Shown in pieces: positions 9,165 to 17,947 of a stretch of 64,000 bases of DNA; position 1 is the first letter of the stretch, and every line of letters begins with the position of its first letter. Made by a program: the position numbers and the translations under genes. A model generated the notes under the pieces. That model saw only the letters and a program-made list of their open reading frames with translations. It made no database searches and was not told the origin of the DNA. Where the stretch lies: assembly GCF_025822765.1 (NCBI RefSeq), contig NZ_JACKUK010000036.1, positions 1-64,000 of the forward strand, given 5' to 3'. This DNA comes from Mycobacterium barrassiae (GTDB lineage Bacteria > Actinomycetota > Actinomycetes > Mycobacteriales > Mycobacteriaceae).

Positions 9165-10409
9165 TCACGCGTTCGCCGGCGCCGGCGGTTCGGCCGGGGT
9201 GAAGCGGTACAGCCGCTCGGCGTTGCCGCGCAGCAGTTTGTACTGGACGCGCTCGGGCAGGTCCTTCATCGTGTTCCGGGCGACATCGATGCAGTTCGGC
9301 CACGTCGAATCCGAATGCGGATAGTCGGTCTCACACATGATGTTGTCCTCGCCGAGTTCGTCGAGGCTCTTGATCGCGTGGCGGTCCTCGATGATGCAGC
9401 CGTAGATGTGGTTGCGGAACGTCTCCCGGATATCGAGGGTGTCGAGGTCGGCCTCGTTTCCGGCGTGGCCCATGAACTTCGTCCCGCGTTTGACCCAGTA
9501 ACGCTGCTTGTCCAGTACCTGCTCGGCGCGCTCGAGGAAGTAGGGCATCCAGCCGACCTCGCCCTCGGACAGCGCGATCTTGAGATTCGGGAATCTCTGG
9601 AACAGCCCACTGAACAACCAGGAGAGCATGGTCCCCGAAGTGCGGGAGGCGCCCCAGGTGAGGTTGGCCATGAACGGGGCGTCCTTACAGATCTTCGGAA
9701 GCTGCGACGACGAGCCCACGTGCATGCTCGCGACCATGCCGAGTTCGTTGGCCGCAGCCATCACGGGGTCCCAGTAGTGATTCGCATCGTGAATCGTCGG
9801 CAGCCCCAACGGTTCCGGATTCTCCGAGAACGCGAACGTCGTCACGCCCTTTGCCGCCATGCGCTCCATCTCCTTGGCGGCCAGCTTCGGATCCCACATC
9901 GGGATCAGCATCAGCGGTATATAGCGTCCCGGTGCCGCCCCGCACCATTCCTCGACCAGCCAGTCGTTGTAGTGCTGTAGGCACTCGAAGCCGAACTCGC
10001 GGTCGCTGGCCTCCATGAACAGCTGCCCGCAGAACCGGGTGATTGTCGGAAAGCAGAGGGAGGCAAGAACACCGGAGCGATTCATGTCCTCGATGCGTGC
10101 CGCGGCGTCATAGCAACCCGGCCGCATCTCCGAATAGGACAGCGGTTCCGGGCTGAACTCCTCCTTCGACTTGCCCACGACGGCGCTCAGTCCGGAGTTC
10201 GGATACCGCTTACCGTCGTACACCCACATGTCCACGCCGTTGTCGTCGGCCTCCATGTGGGGAGCGCGGTCCCGGTCCTTCGCTGCGACGCGGTCCACCC
10301 ACAGGTTCGGTGGTTCGAGAATGTGATCGTCGACCGAGATCAGCCAGTTCAAATCGTAGCTGGCGCCTTCACTTTCGACGCTGTCCGCCCGGACGTCGGT
10401 GATCGTCAT
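9165..10409 (-). CDS. Amidohydrolase-2 family metal-dependent hydrolase
   Basis: 414-residue TIM-barrel protein of the amidohydrolase 2 (ACMSD/LigW-like) family. Visible elements are the N-terminal ISVDDHILEPP, the middle SMHVGSSS and the C-terminal ETDYPHSDSTWPN followed by RGNAERLYRF. The family includes decarboxylases and C-C or C-N hydrolases. Proteins of this subgroup are frequent beside mycobacterial P450 and sterol-like clusters, but the substrate is unknown. ATG start overlapping the aldehyde dehydrogenase stop (ATGA). Confidence 0.88.
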   Translation of the reverse strand: MTITDVRADSVESEGASYDLNWLISVDDHILEPPNLWVDRVAAKDRDRAPHMEADDNGVDMWVYDGKRYPNSGLSAVVGKSKEEFSPEPLSYSEMRPGCYDAAARIEDMNRSGVLASLCFPTITRFCGQLFMEASDREFGFECLQHYNDWLVEEWCGAAPGRYIPLMLIPMWDPKLAAKEMERMAAKGVTTFAFSENPEPLGLPTIHDANHYWDPVMAAANELGMVASMHVGSSSQLPKICKDAPFMANLTWGASRTSGTMLSWLFSGLFQRFPNLKIALSEGEVGWMPYFLERAEQVLDKQRYWVKRGTKFMGHAGNEADLDTLDIRETFRNHIYGCIIEDRHAIKSLDELGEDNIMCETDYPHSDSTWPNCIDVARNTMKDLPERVQYKLLRGNAERLYRFTPAEPPAPANA

Positions 10410-11875
10410 CTCGCCAGTTCTCCAATCGACATGTGCTTCACTTCCTGGAACTCGCGGATCCCGTCGGGACCCCGTTCGCGGCCTAGGCCGCTCTGCTTGT
10501 ATCCCCCGCTGGGTGCGTAGGCGGAGAAGACCGTGGTATTGACGTTCACCGCACCCGTACGCAACCGACGGGCGACGCCGACGGCGGTGGCGACGTCCGC
10601 CCCGTATACCTGGCCCGACAGCCCGTACACGCTGTCGTTGGCGATCTCCACTGCATGGTCGAGATCGCGATAGCCGAGCACAGCGATGACCGGGCCGAAG
10701 ATCTCCTCTTGCGCAGCGGGATTCGCGTTGTCGGGTACGTCGAGCACCGTCGGCTCGAAGTAGTAGCCGCGTTCGAGGTGTTCGGGGCGACCGCCACCGC
10801 AGACGACCTTGGCCCCCTCCTCCTCAGCCGCCCCGACGATCCGTTCGCACTTGTCGCGTTGCGCCGCGCTGATGACTGGACCCATCGCTGCCTCCGCCGA
10901 CGTCGGCGGCCCGACCTTGATCGACCTGTACGTGGCGGCGACCGCTTCGAGCACCTGGTCCTTCTGGTCCTGCGGAACGAGCATGCGCGTCGCGGCCACG
11001 CAGGCCTGGCCCGCGGTGCTCATCACCACCATCGCAGCCCCCATCGCCGCGCGCTGCACCGCATCCGGCAGATATATCTGCGCCGACTTGCCACCGAGTT
11101 CGAGCGACACCCGCTTCACCGTGGGCGCCGCTTGAGCGAGGATCTTTCGCCCCGCCAGGGTGGACCCGGTGAACGACACCATGTCGACCGCGGGATCCGA
11201 GGTGATGAGTTCGGCTGCCGCGGTGCTCGATTCGACGATGACGCTCAGCACACCCGGCGGCAGCCCCGCCGCTTCCGCCGCCATACCGAACACCAGCGAT
11301 GAGATCGGCGTCAGCGGGCTCGGACGCAGGATCACCGAATTGCCCGCCACCAGAGCAGGAATGAGCTTCTGAAATCCCATGATCAGCGCCGCGTTGTACG
11401 GCGTGATGGCGGCGACCACCCCGACGGGCTCGTGCCTGCGGATGCTCAACGCGACCCGACCGCGGACGAGGTCGTCCACCGGGACCGGGCTCGCCTCCTC
11501 GTGCTTCATCGACAGATAGAGATCGATGGTCTGGCGCGCCAACGCGGCACCAGCCCGAAGCTGGGTCATCTCGGCGAATCGCGTTGGTTGGCCGGCCTCT
11601 GCGACGAGAGTGGGCACCAGGGTGTCGGCGCAGCCTTCTATGTAGTCGACGAACCGGCGCAGGACGGCGGCCCGGTCCGAGGCGGCGCGATCGGCCCAGA
11701 CGCCCTCATCGAAGCTGCGGCGAGCATCTGCGATTGACCGTTCGACCTCGGCGGGTGGGGTGGCGGTGACCTCATGAACATGGGTTTCGTCCGCGGGGTT
11801 CTCGACGGAGACCACCTCGTCGCCCGTCACCCACGTTCCGCCGACGAAGGTCCGCCGCTCCGCCAGAATCGTCAC
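10406..11875 (-). CDS. Aldehyde dehydrogenase (first gene of the P450 operon)
   Basis: 489-residue NAD(P)-dependent aldehyde dehydrogenase. Seen: SFTGSTLAGRKI (cofactor loop), LELGGKSAQIYL (catalytic Glu), GQACVAATRM (nucleophilic Cys), EEIFGPVIAV and SGLGRERGPDG near the C-terminus. It should oxidise an aldehyde generated by the P450/SDR steps. GTG start with AGGA upstream. It is first in the chain of ten minus-strand genes ending at 3015 and diverges from the Mce operon across a 167-bp AT-rich gap. Confidence 0.93.
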   Translation of the reverse strand: MTILAERRTFVGGTWVTGDEVVSVENPADETHVHEVTATPPAEVERSIADARRSFDEGVWADRAASDRAAVLRRFVDYIEGCADTLVPTLVAEAGQPTRFAEMTQLRAGAALARQTIDLYLSMKHEEASPVPVDDLVRGRVALSIRRHEPVGVVAAITPYNAALIMGFQKLIPALVAGNSVILRPSPLTPISSLVFGMAAEAAGLPPGVLSVIVESSTAAAELITSDPAVDMVSFTGSTLAGRKILAQAAPTVKRVSLELGGKSAQIYLPDAVQRAAMGAAMVVMSTAGQACVAATRMLVPQDQKDQVLEAVAATYRSIKVGPPTSAEAAMGPVISAAQRDKCERIVGAAEEEGAKVVCGGGRPEHLERGYYFEPTVLDVPDNANPAAQEEIFGPVIAVLGYRDLDHAVEIANDSVYGLSGQVYGADVATAVGVARRLRTGAVNVNTTVFSAYAPSGGYKQSGLGRERGPDGIREFQEVKHMSIGELAR

Positions 11876-11912
11876 ACGTCCTCATCTCCGCAATGAATAC
11901 CGACGTAACAGT

Positions 11913-11948
11913 AGAACATGATTATTGTTTTGACCATCTTGATGTTCT
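11913..11948. promoter_or_regulatory. Candidate operator: 7-bp inverted repeat in the divergent promoter region
   Basis: In the AT-rich gap between the divergent aldehyde dehydrogenase and mceA genes, AGAACAT (11913-11919) and ATGTTCT (11942-11948) form exact inverted arms 22 bp apart. The left arm lies in a TnnAAC-type half-site that only partly resembles a KstR operator. It is a plausible binding site for one or both TetR paralogs of the operon; this is inference. Confidence 0.4.
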
Positions 11949-12042
11949 GATTTGCCATGTGTACTCTTCTCGCCACAGCAAGTATGAGATTTCGGTCACA
12001 TATTAAGGGGAGCTCGTTGATCGCCGCCAGCCCAGGCGACCC

Positions 12043-13311
12043 ATGCGTCCAGGTGTGAAGCGCTCGCCGTGGAGCGCCGCGACCGATTCGCGGCCGGTCG
12101 CGGCGGCGCCCGGACGTGACTTCGGCGCGAGGAGCTACCGTCGGCCGGTCGTCGGACTGGTCGCCGTCCTCGTGATGGCCGGGATCGTCGCGGCGGCCAT
12201 CGCGATGTTCAACGGAAGTTTCGTCAAGACCGTCCCGATCACCGTCATGACCGACCGCGCCGGTCTGCTCATGGACCGCGGTGCTCGGGTAAAGCTCAAC
12301 GGCGCGCAGATCGGCACCGTGTCTCACGTCAGTGAGACCACGGATGGCCGCGCCGAACTGAAGCTGGCGATCGAGCCTTCCCGGTTAAGCCTTGTTCCCG
12401 ACAACGTGCAGGTCGAGATCGGCGCCAACACCGTGTTCGGGGCGAAGTCGGTCGAGTTCATCCCACCGCCGGCCCCGTCTGCGGTTCCGCTGCGCGCCGG
12501 ACAGGTTCTCGATACCGAGCATGTCACAGTCGAGGTGAACACGATCTTTGAGAACCTCAACTCCGTTCTGTCACATATTGATCCGGCGAAGCTGAACGAA
12601 ACCCTGGGTGCCATGTCGACGGCGTTCAGCGGACGGGGTGAAACCTTCGGGCAGTCGCTGTCCGATTTCAATGCGTTTCTTGCGGAGGTCGAGCCGAGCT
12701 TGCCTGCGCTCAGTGAGGAGCTGCGGAGGTTTCCCGACGTCGCCGCGGCCTACGCCGATTCTGCGCCCGACCTGATGTCAATTCTCGCCAATGCCAGCCG
12801 GATCAGTCAGACATTGGTGGAGAAGCAGTCCGACCTCGACCGGTTCCTGGTGTCGGCCATCGGGTTTGCCGATATCGGCAACGACGTCATCGGCGGCAAC
12901 CGCGAACAGCTCACCGACCTGATGCACGCGTTGGTCCCGACGACCAACCTGACGAACGAATACCACGAGGCACTCACCTGCGCCCTGACCGGAATGACCA
13001 ACTTCGCGTTCAAACCACCCGCACCCGTTCCCGGTGTCTACGACTCCGGCGCGCTGGTGCTCGGCATCGAGCGTTACCGCTATCCGCAGGACCTCCCTAA
13101 GGTCGCAGCCACCGGCGGCCCGCAATGCGAGGGACAACTGCCCCTGGTGTTCAACCACTTCCCACCCAAGGTGATCGCCGACACCGGAACAGATCCGACC
13201 CGTTACGGCAATCAAGGCATCCTCCTCAACACCGACGGACTCAAGCAGTGGCTGTTCGGTCCGATCGACGGCCCGCCGCGAAACACCGTGCAGTGGGGGC
13301 AACCTGGATGA
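12043..13311 (+). CDS. Mce family protein, MceA position
   Basis: 422-residue substrate-binding subunit of a mycobacterial lipid importer. One N-terminal membrane helix (VVGLVAVLVMAGIVAAAI) is followed by the MCE domain (about residues 55-140, with GARVKLNGAQIGTV) and a helical needle region. First gene of six coupled mce genes. ATG is the first possible start after an in-frame TAA at 12004, but an SD-like AGGGGAG lies 30 nt upstream and fits it poorly, so the 5' end is uncertain. The two yrbE permease genes that normally precede mceA are absent; the upstream gene is the divergent aldehyde dehydrogenase. Confidence 0.92.
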   Translation: MRPGVKRSPWSAATDSRPVAAAPGRDFGARSYRRPVVGLVAVLVMAGIVAAAIAMFNGSFVKTVPITVMTDRAGLLMDRGARVKLNGAQIGTVSHVSETTDGRAELKLAIEPSRLSLVPDNVQVEIGANTVFGAKSVEFIPPPAPSAVPLRAGQVLDTEHVTVEVNTIFENLNSVLSHIDPAKLNETLGAMSTAFSGRGETFGQSLSDFNAFLAEVEPSLPALSEELRRFPDVAAAYADSAPDLMSILANASRISQTLVEKQSDLDRFLVSAIGFADIGNDVIGGNREQLTDLMHALVPTTNLTNEYHEALTCALTGMTNFAFKPPAPVPGVYDSGALVLGIERYRYPQDLPKVAATGGPQCEGQLPLVFNHFPPKVIADTGTDPTRYGNQGILLNTDGLKQWLFGPIDGPPRNTVQWGQPG

Positions 13312-14336
13312 GCCTTCGTGGCACGGCAATCAAGTTCCTCGTCTTCGGTGTCGTGATGGCGGCGCTCACCGCGAGCCTTTTCATGGTGTTCGGGGAGTAT
13401 CGAAGCGGGTCGGCGAAGGGCTACTCCGCGGTGTTCACGGATGCGTCCAGCCTGGAGGGCGGCGACTCGGTCCGCATCGCAGGCGTTCGGGTCGGCACCG
13501 TCAACCAGGTGACCCTGCGTGGTGACAACACGGTGCTGGTCTCGTTCGACGCCGACGACGACATCGTGCTCACCACGGGCACCAGGGCCGCGGTCCGCTA
13601 CCTCAACCTGGTCGGCGACCGGTACCTCGAGCTGATGGACGGTCCAGGCTCGACCCGCGTACTGCCGCGCGGTGCCCAGATTCCCGCGGACCGCACCCAA
13701 CCGGCGCTCGACCTCGACCTGTTGCTCGGCGGGCTCAAACCGGTGATCCGCGGTTTGGACCCGAACGACGTCAATGCCCTCACCAATGCGCTGCTGCAAA
13801 TCTTCCAGGGTCAGGGCGATACCTTGCAGTCGCTGATGAGCCGGACGTCATCGTTCTCGAACACGTTGGCCGACAACAACGCCGCGCTCGAACAGCTGGT
13901 GGACAACCTCGATGCGGTACTGGCGACGCTGGGCAAGGAGGGCCAGCGTTTCTCCGGCGCCCTGGACAAGTTCGAACAACTGACGCGTGAGTTGGCCAAC
14001 GACCGGGACACGATCGGAACCGCCATCGATTCGTTGAGTGCCGGCACCGCATCTCTCGCCGATCTGCTGTCCAACGCGCGACCACCGCTGGCAGGCATGG
14101 TCGACGAACTGAATCGCGTCGCGCCTCTCCTCGATAAGGACAAGGGGCTGATCGACGTCGCGCTGCAGAAGGCGCCTGACAACTACCGCAAGCTCGCTCG
14201 AGTCGGCTCTTACGGCAGCTTCGTGAACTACTACCTGTGCGGCATCTCCATTCGCGTCACCGATCTGCAGGGCCGCACCGCGGTGTTCCCGTGGATCAAG
14301 CAACGGGATGGGAGGTGCGCAGAGCCTGATGCTTAA
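13308..14336 (+). CDS. Mce family protein, MceB position
   Basis: 342-residue Mce protein, second of six. N-terminal helix FLVFGVVMAALTASLFMVF, MCE domain with GGDSVRIAGVRVGTVNQV, then a long alpha-helical segment with heptad-like spacing. It overlaps mceA by ATGA. Expected to be anchored in the inner membrane and to contribute to a hexameric channel through the periplasm for lipid transfer. C-terminal region has paired cysteines (YLCGIS and DGRCAEP). Confidence 0.92.
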   Translation: MSLRGTAIKFLVFGVVMAALTASLFMVFGEYRSGSAKGYSAVFTDASSLEGGDSVRIAGVRVGTVNQVTLRGDNTVLVSFDADDDIVLTTGTRAAVRYLNLVGDRYLELMDGPGSTRVLPRGAQIPADRTQPALDLDLLLGGLKPVIRGLDPNDVNALTNALLQIFQGQGDTLQSLMSRTSSFSNTLADNNAALEQLVDNLDAVLATLGKEGQRFSGALDKFEQLTRELANDRDTIGTAIDSLSAGTASLADLLSNARPPLAGMVDELNRVAPLLDKDKGLIDVALQKAPDNYRKLARVGSYGSFVNYYLCGISIRVTDLQGRTAVFPWIKQRDGRCAEPDA

Positions 14337-15384
14337 ATACCGCAGCCCCAAGCTCGTTCGCGCGGGATTTCTCGGCGTCGTTCTCGTCGTGCTGACGATC
14401 GCCGTCGGTCTTCAGCCCGAACGCCTCATCTCGTGGGCGACCGGAATCCGGTACTCCGCGGAGTTCGCTGAAGCCGGTGGGCTCACTGCGGGCAACGAGG
14501 TCAAGGTCTCGGGTGTGAAGGTGGGCACCGTCACCGACATCGCGCTCGGCGAGCGTGGCGCCGTCGTGACGTTCGTCGTCAGAGACACGGTGCGGCTGGG
14601 CGATCGGACCACCGCGCACATCAGAACCGGGTCCCTGCTCGGAGCGCGCGTCCTGACTCTGGAACCGGCGGGCACGACCGCGATGCGAGTCGGTGAGGTC
14701 ATACCCCTGTCCCGGACAGGATCACCGTACTCACTCAACGAATCGGTCAACGACCTGACGACGAACGTCGCTGCCACAGATATGGATTCGCTCAATCAGT
14801 CGTTGGACACCCTGTCGATGACCCTGGATCAGGTGGCGCCTCAACTGGGTCCGACGTTCGACGGGCTGACCCGGCTGTCGCGATCGCTGAACAGCCGAAG
14901 CGAAACCCTGGGACGGCTGCTGGACAACGCTGCGACGGTCACCCAGGTGCTCGCACAGCGCAGTCAGCAGGTCAACACGTTGATCCTCAACGCCAACGAC
15001 CTCCTGGCGGTTCTGGTCGAGCGCAGGCAAGCGATCAGCGAGCTTCTCGCCAACACCGCCGCGGTGGCGCGCCACCTGAGCGGACTCGTCGAGGACAACG
15101 AGGCCGAATTGGCGCCAACGCTCGACAGGTTGAACTCCGTCACCGCGATGTTGGAGAAGAACCGCGACAACCTGTCGAAGGCTCTCCCGGGGTTGAGGAA
15201 GTTCGAGATCACCAGCAGCGAGTCCGTCGCGAGCGGGCCGTACTACAGCGCCTATGTACCCAACCTCATCCCGCCCCAGTTGCTTCAGCCGTTCTTCGAT
15301 TACGCGTTCGGCTTCCGGGCGGGCGACCCCAACATGCCGCGTGCGCTGTTCCCATGGGCGCGCAACGGGATTCCGGGAGGATGA
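14329..15384 (+). CDS. Mce family protein, MceC position
   Basis: 351-residue Mce protein. A single N-terminal membrane helix (AGFLGVVLVVLTIAVGL) precedes the MCE domain with GNEVKVSGVKVGTVTDI and a helical tail. The start MLKYRSP overlaps the end of mceB by 8 nt; an in-frame ATG at 14308 with a closer look to GGGAGGTG is an alternative only if longer. Part of the coupled mceA-F set. Confidence 0.91.
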   Translation: MLKYRSPKLVRAGFLGVVLVVLTIAVGLQPERLISWATGIRYSAEFAEAGGLTAGNEVKVSGVKVGTVTDIALGERGAVVTFVVRDTVRLGDRTTAHIRTGSLLGARVLTLEPAGTTAMRVGEVIPLSRTGSPYSLNESVNDLTTNVAATDMDSLNQSLDTLSMTLDQVAPQLGPTFDGLTRLSRSLNSRSETLGRLLDNAATVTQVLAQRSQQVNTLILNANDLLAVLVERRQAISELLANTAAVARHLSGLVEDNEAELAPTLDRLNSVTAMLEKNRDNLSKALPGLRKFEITSSESVASGPYYSAYVPNLIPPQLLQPFFDYAFGFRAGDPNMPRALFPWARNGIPGG

Positions 15385-16718
15385 CGGTGTCGCGCATCGG
15401 AAAGCTGCTGCTACTCGGGGTGCTGGTCGGCACCCTGGTGGCAGGTACCGCTGTCGTCGTCCGGCAGACCGTCTTCGCGCCACAGACCATCATCGCCAAC
15501 TTCTCCTCCGCGACAGGCCTATACCCCGGCGACGATGTGCGCATCGCCGGCGTGAAAGTCGGCACCATCAAGTCGATCTCACCGCAACCAGACCGCGCGG
15601 TCGTCACTCTGGACATCGACCACGACGTTCGGGTGCCCGCCGACGCCAAGGCCGTGATCGTGGCGCAGAACCTGGTTGCGGCCCGTTACGTACAACTCGC
15701 ACCGCTGTACCGAAGCGGGGAATCACGGATGGCCGACGGTGGTGTCATCCCGCAAGAACGCACCGCGGTCCCCGTGGAGTGGGACGAAGTGAAGACGCAG
15801 TTGTCGCGCCTGGCAACCGAACTCGGCCCCGACACCACGTTGTCGACCAGCTCGATGGGCCGATTCATCGAGAGCACCGCGGATGCGATGGACGGTAACG
15901 GGGAGAAGCTCCGACAGACCTTCGCGCAGCTGTCCCAGCTGGCTCGCATCCTTGCCGACGGCAGCCCTGACATCGTCGCCACCATCGAGAACCTTCAGAC
16001 CTTCGTCACCGCGTTGCGTGACAGCAGCGATGAGATCGTGTTGTTCCAGGATCGACTCGCCACCTTCGGCACCGTCCTGGCCGACAGCAGAAGCGATCTC
16101 GACGCCGCTATGTCAGAGCTCGCCATTGCGTTGGGAGAAGTGCAGCGGTTCATCGCCGGTACCCGCGACAAGACGACGGAACAGGTGCAGCGACTCGCCA
16201 ATGTCACCCAGGTGCTGGTGGACCACCGCATGGACGTCGAGAACATCCTGCACGTCGCGCCGACGGCGTTCGCCAACGCCTACAACATCCTCAACCCGAA
16301 TGTGCCAGGCGCGATCGGCACGTTCATCCTCACCAACTTCTCCAATCCGGTGCAGTTCCTGTGCGGCGCAATCGGCGGCATCGCCAATGTCACCGCCTCG
16401 GAGACCGCCAAGCTCTGCGGCCAGTATCTGGGTCCCGCATTGCGGTTGCTCAACTTCAACACTCTCCCGCAGCCACCGTTGAATCCGTTCTTGATGCCGT
16501 CGCTGACGCCCGACAAGGTCGTCTACACCGATCCAGCGCTCGCCCCCGGCGGGGCGGGCGGCGCACCGCCGCCGCCCCTCACGCCGCCGACGGTATCGGC
16601 CTACACCGGCTTGCACGGTGACGTCCCCGCACCGCCCGGGTTCGGACCACCGCCAGGCGGCACCCCGGTTCCGACGTTGCAGGACGTACTGCTGCCCGCC
16701 GAAGGGTCCCCGTCGTGA
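15381..16718 (+). CDS. Mce family protein, MceD position
   Basis: 445-residue Mce protein with N-terminal helix LLLLGVLVGTLVAGTAVVV, MCE domain (GDDVRIAGVKVGTIKSI), helical domain, and a Pro/Gly-rich C-terminal tail typical of MceD-type subunits. Its ATG overlaps the mceC stop (ATGA). The tail may reach into or interact with the cell wall; that is a family-based inference. Confidence 0.91.
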   Translation: MTVSRIGKLLLLGVLVGTLVAGTAVVVRQTVFAPQTIIANFSSATGLYPGDDVRIAGVKVGTIKSISPQPDRAVVTLDIDHDVRVPADAKAVIVAQNLVAARYVQLAPLYRSGESRMADGGVIPQERTAVPVEWDEVKTQLSRLATELGPDTTLSTSSMGRFIESTADAMDGNGEKLRQTFAQLSQLARILADGSPDIVATIENLQTFVTALRDSSDEIVLFQDRLATFGTVLADSRSDLDAAMSELAIALGEVQRFIAGTRDKTTEQVQRLANVTQVLVDHRMDVENILHVAPTAFANAYNILNPNVPGAIGTFILTNFSNPVQFLCGAIGGIANVTASETAKLCGQYLGPALRLLNFNTLPQPPLNPFLMPSLTPDKVVYTDPALAPGGAGGAPPPPLTPPTVSAYTGLHGDVPAPPGFGPPPGGTPVPTLQDVLLPAEGSPS

Positions 16719-17947
16719 TCGCCCGATGGGCAGCGGCCTGCTTGTGCGCCGCGCTGACACTCACCTCATGCGGCTTCGGCGGCGTCAACACGCTGCCGCT
16801 CCCTGGCGCGGTCGCCAGCGGGCCGGACAACTCGATCTACCACGTGCAGGTCGCCAATGTGGGCACGCTGGAATCCAATTCGCCGGTCATGATCGACGAC
16901 GTCGTGGTCGGTAGCGTCGGAAAGCTCGATGTGCGCGACTGGGTGGCCGAGGTCGAGGTCCGAGTGCGCCCCGATGTCACCGTCCCAGCCAATGCCGTCG
17001 CGACCATCGGCCAGACCAGCCTGCTGGGCTCGATGCACGTCGCGCTCGACCCGCCGCTTGGCGAGCCGCCTAGGGGTCGACTGTCGCCGGGTTCGACCAT
17101 CCCCCTTGATCGCTCGTCGACCTACCCCTCGACAGAACAGACCCTGTCGTCGTTGAGCGTCGTCGTCAACGCGGGCGGGCTCGGTCAGATCGGCGATTTC
17201 ATCCACAACGCCGCCACCGCCCTTTCAGGACGTGAGAGCGAAGTTCGCGACCTGATCACTCGACTGGACACGTTCGTCGGCACGGTCGACGAGCAGCGTG
17301 ATCGGTTCAACGCCTCGATTCAGGAACTCGACCGCTTCACCGGCACCCTGGCTGCACAACAGAACGACATCACCGATGCCCTCCGAACGGTGCCTCCGGC
17401 GATGGATGTCCTGCTGGCGGAACGCGCACGGCTGGTCACCGCCATGCAGAAGCTCGGTGAGTTCAGCGACACCGCAACCGAACTCATCAACTCCACGCAA
17501 GACGACCTGGTCACGAACCTCGCCAACCTGGAGGCGACGGTCAAGGCCCTCGCCGACGTCGGCCCCTACCTCGGTACGGTCCTGGCCCTGGTGCCGTCGT
17601 TCCCATTCCCGCAGAACTTCATCGACCGGGCGATCCGCGGTGACTACATCAACATCTTCGCGTCGATGGATCTGACGGTGCCGCGACTCAAGCGGTCCCT
17701 GTTCCTCGGCACACGATGGGGTGATCCGAACGCAGTGTTGATTCCGGCACCGGGCGACCCCGCGCACCTCAGTTACACGTACGAGCCGCTCAACATCGGG
17801 ATTGCACTGCCACCCCAGGAGACCGGTGTCGCCATGCCGCCACCCGCCGCGCCGCTGCTGCCTGTCGCACCGGCCGAACCCTCGGCGCCGCTGACCACCT
17901 CCTCGGTGTTCGCCGGACCGTATCCGCCCGCAGGCGGGGGTGGCTGA
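16715..17947 (+). CDS. Mce family lipoprotein, MceE position (LprK-like)
   Basis: 410-residue Mce protein with a signal sequence ending in the lipobox LTSC (Cys near residue 19), as expected for the MceE/LprK slot. The MCE domain contains NSPVMIDDVVVGSVGKL; a helical region and Pro-rich C-terminus follow. GTG start overlapping the mceD stop (GTGA). The lipid anchor and position five in the operon agree with canonical mce operons, showing that the six-gene order is intact despite the missing permeases. Confidence 0.92.
   Translation: MIARWAAACLCAALTLTSCGFGGVNTLPLPGAVASGPDNSIYHVQVANVGTLESNSPVMIDDVVVGSVGKLDVRDWVAEVEVRVRPDVTVPANAVATIGQTSLLGSMHVALDPPLGEPPRGRLSPGSTIPLDRSSTYPSTEQTLSSLSVVVNAGGLGQIGDFIHNAATALSGRESEVRDLITRLDTFVGTVDEQRDRFNASIQELDRFTGTLAAQQNDITDALRTVPPAMDVLLAERARLVTAMQKLGEFSDTATELINSTQDDLVTNLANLEATVKALADVGPYLGTVLALVPSFPFPQNFIDRAIRGDYINIFASMDLTVPRLKRSLFLGTRWGDPNAVLIPAPGDPAHLSYTYEPLNIGIALPPQETGVAMPPPAAPLLPVAPAEPSAPLTTSSVFAGPYPPAGGGG

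Noticed and set aside
11912-11925. KstR-type operator (TnnAACnnGTTnnA) upstream of the aldehyde dehydrogenase
   Set aside because: Only the left half matches; two key positions on the right side differ, so it was reported only as an inverted repeat.
12017-12058. TTG leader ORF of 13 codons before mceA
   Set aside because: An SD-like AGGGGAG fits it, but there is no conservation evidence, so it was not listed as a gene.
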